From contig NZ_FUIA01000019.1 of assembly GCF_900163665.1 (NCBI RefSeq), positions 496,001 through 560,000 of the forward strand: a stretch of 64,000 nt of DNA, given 5' to 3'. The position numbers and the translations under genes are program-made. Each line of letters starts with the position of its first letter. Positions within the stretch are counted from its first letter, which is position 1. Below, piece after piece: positions 7,725 to 14,778 of the stretch. The DNA is from Frigoribacterium sp. JB110 (GTDB taxonomy: Bacteria; Actinomycetota; Actinomycetes; Actinomycetales; Microbacteriaceae). The notes under the pieces were generated by a model that saw only the letters and a list, made by a program, of their open reading frames with translations, searched no databases and was not told the DNA's origin.

Positions 7725-9062
7725 CTAGAGCTTCTCGAGCTCTTCCGCGACCAGGAAGGACAGCTCCAGCGACTGCTTGTGGTTCAGGCGGGGGTCGCAC
7801 AGCGACTCGTAGCGCGACTCGAGCGCTGCCTCGTCGATGCGCTCCGAACCGCCGAGGCACTCCGTGACGTCGTCACCGGTGAGCTCGACGTGCAGGCCGC
7901 CGGGGAATGTCCCCACCTGCCGGTGCGCCTCGAAGAACCCGCGCACCTCGTCGACCACGTCGTCGAAGCGCCGGCTCTTGTAGCCGTTCGCCGTGGTGAT
8001 GCCGTTGCCGTGCATCGGGTCGGTGACCCACAGCGGCTGTGCGCCCGACGCCTTCACTGCCTCGAGCAGCGGCGGCAGCGCCTCGCGGATCTTGCCTGCG
8101 CCCATCCTGGTGATGAATGTGAGCCTGCCCGGCTCGCGATCCGGATCCAGGATGTCGATGAGCTTGAGCGCCGTCTCCGGATCGGTCGTCGGGCCGATCT
8201 TCACACCGATCGGATTCTTGATGTGGCGGAAGTACTCCACGTGCGCGCCGTCGAGATCGCGCGTGCGCTCACCGATCCACAGGAAATGGCCTGAGGTGTT
8301 GTATACGTCGCCCGTGCGCGAGTCGACGCGCGTGAGCGGGTGCTCGTAGTCCATCAGCAGGCCCTCGTGGCCGGTGAAGAACTCCACGCGCTGGAGCTCG
8401 TCGAAGTCGGCGCCGGCCGACTCCATGAACTTGATCGCGCGGTCGATCTCAGCGGCGAGCCCCTCGTAGCGGCGGTTGGCCGGGTTCTCTGCGAAGCCCT
8501 TGTTCCACGAGTGCACCTCGCGCAGGTCGGCGAAGCCTCCCTGCGTGAACGCCCGGATCAGGTTCAGCGTCGATGCCGAGGTGTGGTAGGCCCGCAGCAG
8601 ACGGCCGGGATCGGCCGTTCGCGAAGCCTGTGTGAAGTCGAACCCGTTCACGATCTCGCCGCGGAACGCCGGAAGCGTCACATCACCGCGCGTCTCGGAG
8701 TCCTTCGAACGGGGCTTGGCGAACTGCCCGGCCATGCGGCCCATCTTCACGACGGGCATGGAGGCGCCGTACTGCAGCACGACGGCCATCTGGAGCACGG
8801 TCTTGACCCGGTTGCGGATCTTGTCGCCGGTGGCACCGGAGAACGTCTCGGCGCAGTCGCCGCCCTGCAGCAGGAACGCCTCACCGGCGGCCGCTCGCGC
8901 CAGGCGAGCCTTCAGAGTGTCGGCCTCGCCGGCGAAGATCAGGGGCGGGAGGGAGGCGAGCTCTGCCGTGACGTCGGCGACTGCTGCGGCATCCGGATAC
9001 GCGGGCTGCTGCTTGATCGGAAGCGAACGCCAGGCATCGAGATCACGGAGATTTTCAGTCAC
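7725..9062 (-). CDS. aroG: 3-deoxy-7-phosphoheptulonate synthase, class II
   Basis: This enzyme condenses phosphoenolpyruvate and erythrose 4-phosphate, the first step of the shikimate pathway. The 445-residue protein is a full-length plant/actinobacterial type II enzyme: N-terminal QQPAYPDAAAV, the metal/substrate segment LLQGGDCAETF near residues 63-73, MGAGKIREALPPLLEAVK, WVTDPMHGNG, and a C-terminal CDPRLNHKQSLELSFLV. It begins with GTG, and TAGGAT (9069-9074) lies six bases upstream, so the mRNA is probably leaderless. It matches Rv2178c (aroG) in the conserved block. Confidence 0.96.
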   Translation of the reverse strand: MTENLRDLDAWRSLPIKQQPAYPDAAAVADVTAELASLPPLIFAGEADTLKARLARAAAGEAFLLQGGDCAETFSGATGDKIRNRVKTVLQMAVVLQYGASMPVVKMGRMAGQFAKPRSKDSETRGDVTLPAFRGEIVNGFDFTQASRTADPGRLLRAYHTSASTLNLIRAFTQGGFADLREVHSWNKGFAENPANRRYEGLAAEIDRAIKFMESAGADFDELQRVEFFTGHEGLLMDYEHPLTRVDSRTGDVYNTSGHFLWIGERTRDLDGAHVEYFRHIKNPIGVKIGPTTDPETALKLIDILDPDREPGRLTFITRMGAGKIREALPPLLEAVKASGAQPLWVTDPMHGNGITTANGYKSRRFDDVVDEVRGFFEAHRQVGTFPGGLHVELTGDDVTECLGGSERIDEAALESRYESLCDPRLNHKQSLELSFLVAEELEKL

Positions 9063-9068
9063 CCCACG

Positions 9069-9074
9069 ATCCTA
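9069..9074 (-). promoter_or_regulatory. -10 element for leaderless aroG transcript
   Basis: On the minus strand TAGGAT precedes the GTG start at 9062 by exactly six bases; no ribosome-binding site is present. Confidence 0.65.
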
Positions 9075-9158
9075 ACGGCCCGCGACACAGCTCGGGCACG
9101 CCGTGGCCCCCGCGGTCATCGGTCGCTCTCACCCGTCAGCGGCACGTCAGCGAGGCGA

Positions 9159-9866
9159 TCAGCTCGCGTCTGCGAGCTGTTCGGCCTCACGTGTTGCACG
9201 GCTCTTGGCCACGCTGGCGTACTCGTCGCGGTAGCGCTGCTGTCCCAGCCGCTGCAGCGCGACCATGATCTCGTCGGTGACGGATCGCAGGATGTACCGG
9301 TCGTTCTCCATGCCCGCGTAGCGCGAGAAGTCGAGCGGCTCACCGATCACGACTCCGACGCGCACCGTGCGCGGCACCTTCGCGCCGATCGGGAGCATCT
9401 TCTCGGTGTCGATCATCACGACGGGGATGACGGGCACCTTCGCCTCGAGCGCCATCCGAGCCAGGCCCGTGCGCCCGCGGTACAGCGTGCCGTCGTGGCT
9501 GCGCGTGCCCTCGGGATAGATGCCGAGCAGGTCGCCGCGTCCGATCACCCGCAGCGCCGTGTTCAGCGCTGCCTCCGATGCCTGCCCGCCCGAGCGGTCG
9601 ATCGGAATCTGGCCCGTGCCCTTCATGAACCACTTCATCGCCCACCCTTTGGGGCCACGACCGGTGAAGTACTCGTTCTTGGCCAGGAACGACATCGGGC
9701 GATCGAGCTGCACGGGCAGGAAGATCGAGTCCATCACGGAGAGATGGTTGCTCGCGAGGATCGCGGCACCGTTGGTCGGCACGTGCTCCTTGCCGGTGAC
9801 CCATGGCCGGTAGATCGCTTTCAGCAGCGGGCCGAGCACGACGTACTTCATCAGCCAATAGAACAT
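9159..9866 (-). CDS. PlsC-type 1-acyl-glycerol-3-phosphate acyltransferase
   Basis: The 235-residue protein belongs to the lysophosphatidic-acid acyltransferase family. It shows the catalytic NHLSVMDS (NHx4D) block near residues 40-47 and the substrate-binding YPEGTRS block near 115-121, with a hydrophobic N-terminus for membrane association. The ATG at 9866 follows AGGGGGAAG; an in-frame start 29 codons upstream gives a non-homologous extension. It corresponds in position to Rv2182c. It is divergent from the fatty acyl-CoA ligase gene, and the two may act together in phospholipid synthesis. Confidence 0.9.
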   Translation of the reverse strand: MFYWLMKYVVLGPLLKAIYRPWVTGKEHVPTNGAAILASNHLSVMDSIFLPVQLDRPMSFLAKNEYFTGRGPKGWAMKWFMKGTGQIPIDRSGGQASEAALNTALRVIGRGDLLGIYPEGTRSHDGTLYRGRTGLARMALEAKVPVIPVVMIDTEKMLPIGAKVPRTVRVGVVIGEPLDFSRYAGMENDRYILRSVTDEIMVALQRLGQQRYRDEYASVAKSRATREAEQLADAS

Positions 9867-9915
9867 CGATTCTTCCCCCTCTGCCGGTTCGCCGAACACG
9901 CACGACCGGATCAGC

Positions 9916-9944
9916 TTACAGCGGCGCCGGATTACCCATAGAGT
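9916..9944 (+). promoter_or_regulatory. Candidate promoter of the acyl-CoA ligase gene
   Basis: TTACAG (9916-9921) and TAGAGT (9939-9944) are separated by 17 bases, a sigma-70-type arrangement, and lie 36 bases before the GTG start, which has its own AAGGAG site. This gene thus has a leadered transcript, unlike many neighbours. Confidence 0.5.
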
Positions 9945-9980
9945 GGTGGGCAACCCGCCGACGGTACCGAAGGAGCTGCC

Positions 9981-11810
9981 GTGAAAGAAACGTCAGTACC
10001 CGCACTCGTCCCAGCAGACCCCGATGCGAACATCGCGGACCTGCTGGTGGAACGAGCCCGAGCAACACCCGACCGCGCGATCTTCAGCGTTCCGGAGGAT
10101 TCCGGCTGGCGCGACATCACCGCCCGCGAGTTCGAGGATCAGACGATTGCGCTCGCGAAGGGCTTCGTCGCTTCCGGCGTGCGCCCGGGCGACAAGGTCG
10201 GATTCATCGCGCGCACCACGTACGAATGGACCCTCGTCGATTTCGCCCTGCACTACGCCGGCGCGATCCTGGTGCCCGTGTACGAGACGAGCTCGCCGGC
10301 ACAGGTGCAGTGGATCCTCTCCGACTCCGGCGCGACGTGGCTGATCACCGAGACCGAGGAGCACCTGTCGCGCTACGAGGAGGTCGCAGGCGACCTCCCT
10401 CTGATCGGCAGGACATGGGTGCTCGACAGCGGCATGATCGACGAGCTCACGAAGGAAGGCGCTGAGACTCCGGATGAGGAGATCGCGCGCCGCCGCCGGC
10501 TCGCGAAGGGCGACGACGTCGCCACCATCATCTACACGTCGGGCTCGACGGGCCGGCCGCGCGGGTGCGTGCTGACGCACAGCAACTTCGTCGAGACGGC
10601 GCGCAACGCGGCCGTCTCTCTGAGCGAGGTGATCGCCCAGCCAGGCGCGTCGACGATCCTGTTCATCACGACCGCTCACGTGTTCGCCCGCTTCATGTCG
10701 GTGCTGTACATCCACTCCGGCGTGCGCACAGGCCACGAGCCGGACACTAAGAACCTCGTCGACGCCCTCGGATCCTTCAAGCCGACCCTTCTGCTCGCGG
10801 TGCCGCGGGTGTTCGAGAAGGTCTACAACGCGGCCGAGGCAAAAGTCGAGGCGGAGGGCAAGGGGCGCATCTTCCGCATCGCTGCGAAGACGGCGATCGA
10901 GCACGCCAGCCGCGAGCAGGAGGGGAAGCGGATCGGTCCGCTGCTGCGGGCGAAGTTCGCGCTGTTCGACAAGCTGGTGTACTCCAAGCTGCGCGAGCGG
11001 ATGGGCGGCAACGTGCGCTACGCCGTGTCGGGCTCCGCTCCCCTGGGCCCGCGGCTCGGCTACTTCTTCCGCGGCCTCGGCATCAAGATCCTCGAGGGCT
11101 ACGGCCTCACCGAGACCACGGCGCCGGCGTCCGTGAACGTACCTGACCGGATCAAGGTCGGCACGGTCGGCCCCCCGCTGCCAGGGGTGGACATCCGGAT
11201 CGCCGACGACGGCGAGATCGAGACCCGCGGCGTGAACGTGTTCCGCGAGTACTGGAAGAACCCGCAGGCGACCGACAGCGCGTTCCACGACGGCTGGTTC
11301 CGCACGGGTGACATCGGCTCGATCGACGACGACGGCTATCTCACCATCACCGGCAGGAAGAAGGAGATCATCGTCACCGCCGGCGGCAAGAACGTCGCCC
11401 CGACCATGCTGGAGGACCCGATCAGGGCGAACTCCATCATCGGTCAGGTCGTGGTGGTCGGCGACCAGAAGCCGTTCATCTCCGCACTGATCACACTCGA
11501 CCCCGAGATGCTGCCGGCATGGCTGCGCACGCACGGCGAGTCGCCGGATCTCACGCTCGAGCAGGCTGCCCACAGTCCTGCCGTGCGCGCTGAGGTGCAG
11601 CGTCAGATCGACGAGGCGAACGCGCTCGTGTCGAGGGCGGAGTCGATCCGCAAGTTCCAGATCCTCGGCACAGAGTGGACGGAAGCCACCGGACACCTCA
11701 CGCCGAAGCTGTCGATCAAGCGCGCCCAGATCCTCGACGACTTCTCCGACGAGATCGAACGCCTCTACGGCGACCCGAACGAGACCACCAACGTCTCCGT
11801 CGCCGGCTGA
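9981..11810 (+). CDS. Long-chain fatty acyl-CoA ligase, FadD15-like
   Basis: This AMP-forming ligase activates fatty acids to acyl-CoA via an acyl-adenylate. The 609-residue protein carries the P-loop-like IIYTSGSTGRPRGCVLTHSNF start near residues 176-186, the adenylation motif GYGLTETTAP near 373-382, and WFRTGDIG followed by TGRKKEIIVTAGGKNV near 435-465. GTG start with a good AAGGAG site. The long form with the MGGNVRYAVSGSAPLG block is the FadD15 type, and the position after the acyltransferase matches Rv2187. It could feed the divergent PlsC-like enzyme. Confidence 0.93.
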   Translation: MKETSVPALVPADPDANIADLLVERARATPDRAIFSVPEDSGWRDITAREFEDQTIALAKGFVASGVRPGDKVGFIARTTYEWTLVDFALHYAGAILVPVYETSSPAQVQWILSDSGATWLITETEEHLSRYEEVAGDLPLIGRTWVLDSGMIDELTKEGAETPDEEIARRRRLAKGDDVATIIYTSGSTGRPRGCVLTHSNFVETARNAAVSLSEVIAQPGASTILFITTAHVFARFMSVLYIHSGVRTGHEPDTKNLVDALGSFKPTLLLAVPRVFEKVYNAAEAKVEAEGKGRIFRIAAKTAIEHASREQEGKRIGPLLRAKFALFDKLVYSKLRERMGGNVRYAVSGSAPLGPRLGYFFRGLGIKILEGYGLTETTAPASVNVPDRIKVGTVGPPLPGVDIRIADDGEIETRGVNVFREYWKNPQATDSAFHDGWFRTGDIGSIDDDGYLTITGRKKEIIVTAGGKNVAPTMLEDPIRANSIIGQVVVVGDQKPFISALITLDPEMLPAWLRTHGESPDLTLEQAAHSPAVRAEVQRQIDEANALVSRAESIRKFQILGTEWTEATGHLTPKLSIKRAQILDDFSDEIERLYGDPNETTNVSVAG

Positions 11811-11854
11811 ACTGCGGTGAGTCGGCACCCCGGTGTGCCGACTCACCGCAGTTC
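11809..11854. terminator. Perfect 20-base hairpin between fadD-like gene and def
   Basis: A 20-base arm at 11809-11828 pairs perfectly with 11835-11854 around a six-base CCCCGG loop. The left arm includes the last two bases of the fadD-like stop codon. It serves both convergent genes as a likely bidirectional terminator; there is no T-tract. Confidence 0.75.
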
Positions 11855-11873
11855 GTCTGCGTCCGCGCCCCCG

Positions 11874-12365
11874 TCAGAACCAGGAGGACTCGCGGACCGC
11901 GCGCATCGCGATCCGGCGCTCGTCCTTGGTGAGGCGCTGCAGGTACACGGTGCCGTCGAGGTGATCGGTCTCGTGCTGCAGCATCTGAGCGAACAGGCCG
12001 GTTCCTTCGAGAACGAGCTTCTCGCCGTCCAGGTCGATGCCCTCGGCGCGCGCGTACGGGTGGCGCATGGCGTCGTGCCAGAGATCGGGCACGGACAGGC
12101 ATCCCTCCCCCGTCGGCTCGAGCTCCCCGCGCAGCTCGACGATGCGCGGATTCAGGATGTACCCGATGGCGTCGTCGACGTTGTAGCTGAACGCGCGCAG
12201 TCCGACGCCGATCTGCGGCGCGGCGACGCCCGCTCGGCCAGGCAGCTTCACGGTGTCGAGCAGATCGGTCACGAGCGAGCGGATGCCGTCGTCGATGTCG
12301 GTGATCTCCTCGCACGCCATGCGCAGAACCGGATCGCCGTACAACCGGATCTCACGAACCGTCAC
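11874..12365 (-). CDS. def: Peptide deformylase
   Basis: Deformylase removes the formyl group from nascent proteins. All three family motifs are present: GVAAPQIGVGL near residues 45-55, EGCLSVP near 92-98 (metal Cys), and QHETDHLDG near 134-142 (HExxH metal site). At 163 residues it is of ordinary size. The GTG start overlaps the stop of the upstream EspI-like ATPase gene by four bases (GTGA), so it is translated by coupling to that gene. This pairing with a cytoskeletal-type ATPase is not an obvious functional partnership. Confidence 0.95.
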   Translation of the reverse strand: MTVREIRLYGDPVLRMACEEITDIDDGIRSLVTDLLDTVKLPGRAGVAAPQIGVGLRAFSYNVDDAIGYILNPRIVELRGELEPTGEGCLSVPDLWHDAMRHPYARAEGIDLDGEKLVLEGTGLFAQMLQHETDHLDGTVYLQRLTKDERRIAMRAVRESSWF

Positions 12366-14767
12366 GCCTCATCCCCCACGGAATGCAGTGCGGCCGAGCG
12401 CATACCCTCGATGACGTGGGCGGCGGCCTCCCGCGCCGCACGGCGCGTCTCCGGTCGCAGGTCATCGAAGGCGACTGCGCCGCCCGTGGCAAGGTTCTCG
12501 TCATACGGCAGGCGGACGACGGCGCGCACCCGCGAGGCGAAGTGCGTCTCCAGCTCATCGAGCCGGACGAGGGATCGGCCGGGCGCCGACTGGTTCAGCA
12601 CCACGACAGCGCCGCGCACGAGGTCTTCGCGCCCATGCGCCTCGAGCCACGTGAGCGTCTCGGATGCCAGCCGGGATTCGTCGACGCTCGGACCGGCGAC
12701 CACGACCAGCTGATCGGCCATGTCGAGGGTCGCACCCATCACGGAATGGATGATGCCGGTGCCGGTGTCGGTGAGCACCAGCGAGTAGTACTGTGAGGCG
12801 ACCTCGGCCACGGTGCGGTAGTCGGCGTCGTCGAACGCGTCGGCGATGTGCGGGTCGGTCTCGGATGCGACGATGTCGAGACGCGTCGAGTCGCGAGCGA
12901 CGAGGTCGCTGATGTCGGCGTAGCCGCGGATCTGGTCGTGCCGACGCACGACATCGCGCACGGTGCGGTTGGTACGGGTCGCGACGCGCTCGGCCAGTGT
13001 GCCCCTGTCGGGGTTCGCGTCCACAGCGACCACACGGTCGTCTCGCCCGTCGGCCAGTGCCATGCCCAGCAGCGTCGTCACGGTCGTCTTGCCGACACCG
13101 CCCTTCCGACTGAGGACCGGCACGAACCGGGCACGGCCAGGCAGCGGTGCGGCTATGCGCGCCGTGACCTCCTTGCGCTGGCGCACCTTCTTGCTGTCGC
13201 CGAGGTTGATCAGGCCGCCCGTCGCGCGGTAGAAGAACCCGCGCCACGCTCCTTCCGGCTGAACCTTCCGCCGCGAGGACTCGATCAGGCGGTCGCTGGT
13301 GAGCTGATTGGCGCTCTCGCCGCTCGACCCGCCCCGCGGCCCCGCCGCCGGCTGAGAGACGAACCGCGTCGAGCTGCCGTTCGATGCCGACGATGCGTCG
13401 GTGCTTGCCATAGGTTCCGCCTCCGTGGCGTCGTCGTCGGTCGCCGCAGGCGCGATCACCGATTCGTTCGTCGTGCCCGCGATCTCGTCTGGCTCAGTGC
13501 GATCGACGGCGTCTTCACGCGGCTCCGGTGCGAGCGCGGCGTCCGCGTCATAGAGCGGAGCCGCCTCGGCGTCGTCCGCGTCTTCGCCCTCGGAGACGTC
13601 CGGGGCCTGCCCCGCGTACGCGTCGAGTGCTTCGTCAGCTGCCTCGGCGTCGTCAGTCTCCTCGGCGCCGCCTGTGGGCTGCTCGTCCGCGGACTCCTCG
13701 GCGCGATCGACATCCGGATGCTCCGCCGCGACACCTGCGTTCAGGTCACCGTCGTCAGCGGCAGCAGTCGACAGGTCGTCCTGCTCGCCGTCCGCGGTTG
13801 TCGAGTCGGTGTCTGCGACGTCATCCGCCGGGGCGGATTCCGTCTCCGCGTCCTCGTCGGACGTCAACTCGGTCGTCTCGGCGTTCTCCGACTCCTCGGC
13901 CCCGTCGACACCCGCCTGCGCCTCGTCACGGTCGTCTGCGGCACCGTCAAAGTGCTCGTCGGTCGCGGCACCCGCGCCGTCGCCTGTGTCGTGGTGCTCC
14001 GCGTCGAGCACGCCGTCATCCGCATCGGCGATCGGATCCGCCTCGTCGGCATCCGCCGCCGCAGAGTCCAAGTGCTCTGCGTCGGGCGCATCAAGCTCGT
14101 CCGTCGCCCCGGCCGACCCCGCGGCGTCGGCCGCCGCATCAGGCGCAGATCCCGTCTCGTCCGGCTCCGCAGCGGGCCGCACCTCCGAGTCACCGGTGTC
14201 CGACTCCTGAACGGCCGGCTCGGTGTCGAGATCGAGCGGTTCTCCGCCGTCCGCCTGTCCGTCGCCCGACGTGTCGTGTTCGGCGGGCTCGCCCGGCTCA
14301 TCCGGAGCAGCGTCTGTCTCCACCCGCTCATCCGGAGCGGACTCCGTCTCAACCGACTCATCCGGAACCGCGGCTGCTTCAGCCGACTCATCCGGTGCAG
14401 CCTCCGTCTCACCCGGCTCGTCCGAATCCGCATGCTCCGACTCACCCAGAGCGGCATCCGTCTCTTCCGGCGCGTTGTCGACGGGCTCCTCCCGCTCATC
14501 GTCGGCGGCCGGACGGGTCACGTGCCCCACGGGATGTTCGGCCCCGTAGTCGGGAAGCTCGAGCACGATCGAACCGCCGGACAGCGGCTCCGGGCCGTCG
14601 TCGACCACGCCCTCATCGTCAAGATCCTCGTACCCGCGCGGCAGGTTGATCCTCACCTGCTCGGTCGGAAGACCCAGGACGTTGAGCGCGGTCGTGTCCG
14701 CGGCCGGAGTGTCGAGGACACCATGATCCTCGAACTCCTCTTCGGAATGCTTATCGTGACGTGCCAC
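12362..14767 (-). CDS. EspI-like MinD/ParA-family ATPase with long acidic N-terminus
   Basis: The 801-residue protein has two parts. Residues about 30-480 are low-complexity and very rich in Asp, Glu and Ala, including tandem ten-residue repeats. The last 280 residues are a SIMIBI ATPase with the deviant Walker A LSRKGGVGKTTV (about 550-560), VVAVDANPDRGTLA and VLTDTGTG. The linker GGLINLGDSKKVRQRKE followed by the ATPase strongly recalls EspI (Rv3876) of ESX-1, which also has a long disordered N-terminus, though Pro-rich. No ESX genes lie in the window. GTG start; a TAGATT hexamer overlapping the pyc stop codon may serve as a promoter. Function unknown; a role in positioning or secretion control is only an analogy. 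Confidence 0.8.
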   Translation of the reverse strand: MARHDKHSEEEFEDHGVLDTPAADTTALNVLGLPTEQVRINLPRGYEDLDDEGVVDDGPEPLSGGSIVLELPDYGAEHPVGHVTRPAADDEREEPVDNAPEETDAALGESEHADSDEPGETEAAPDESAEAAAVPDESVETESAPDERVETDAAPDEPGEPAEHDTSGDGQADGGEPLDLDTEPAVQESDTGDSEVRPAAEPDETGSAPDAAADAAGSAGATDELDAPDAEHLDSAAADADEADPIADADDGVLDAEHHDTGDGAGAATDEHFDGAADDRDEAQAGVDGAEESENAETTELTSDEDAETESAPADDVADTDSTTADGEQDDLSTAAADDGDLNAGVAAEHPDVDRAEESADEQPTGGAEETDDAEAADEALDAYAGQAPDVSEGEDADDAEAAPLYDADAALAPEPREDAVDRTEPDEIAGTTNESVIAPAATDDDATEAEPMASTDASSASNGSSTRFVSQPAAGPRGGSSGESANQLTSDRLIESSRRKVQPEGAWRGFFYRATGGLINLGDSKKVRQRKEVTARIAAPLPGRARFVPVLSRKGGVGKTTVTTLLGMALADGRDDRVVAVDANPDRGTLAERVATRTNRTVRDVVRRHDQIRGYADISDLVARDSTRLDIVASETDPHIADAFDDADYRTVAEVASQYYSLVLTDTGTGIIHSVMGATLDMADQLVVVAGPSVDESRLASETLTWLEAHGREDLVRGAVVVLNQSAPGRSLVRLDELETHFASRVRAVVRLPYDENLATGGAVAFDDLRPETRRAAREAAAHVIEGMRSAALHSVGDEA
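14294..14413 (-). repeat. In-frame 30-base tandem repeat in the acidic region
   Basis: Four consecutive 30-base units (14294, 14324, 14354, 14384) each begin CGGCTCATCCGG or a close variant, and a decayed fifth begins at 14414. They encode a ten-residue repeat of the type APDESVETES in the EspI-like ATPase. Units differ mainly at third positions, so the array is old or under drift, and copy number may vary between strains. Confidence 0.85.
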
Positions 14768-14778
14768 AAACAGCCAAT

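Noticed and set aside
9993..11846. A 617-residue frame antisense to the acyl-CoA ligase
   Set aside because: Composition follows the complementary codons of the ligase; no motif, no ribosome site, and the ligase is complete.
14294..14428. Regular repeats considered as a CRISPR array
   Set aside because: Units are directly adjacent without spacers and lie in frame inside an acidic protein.
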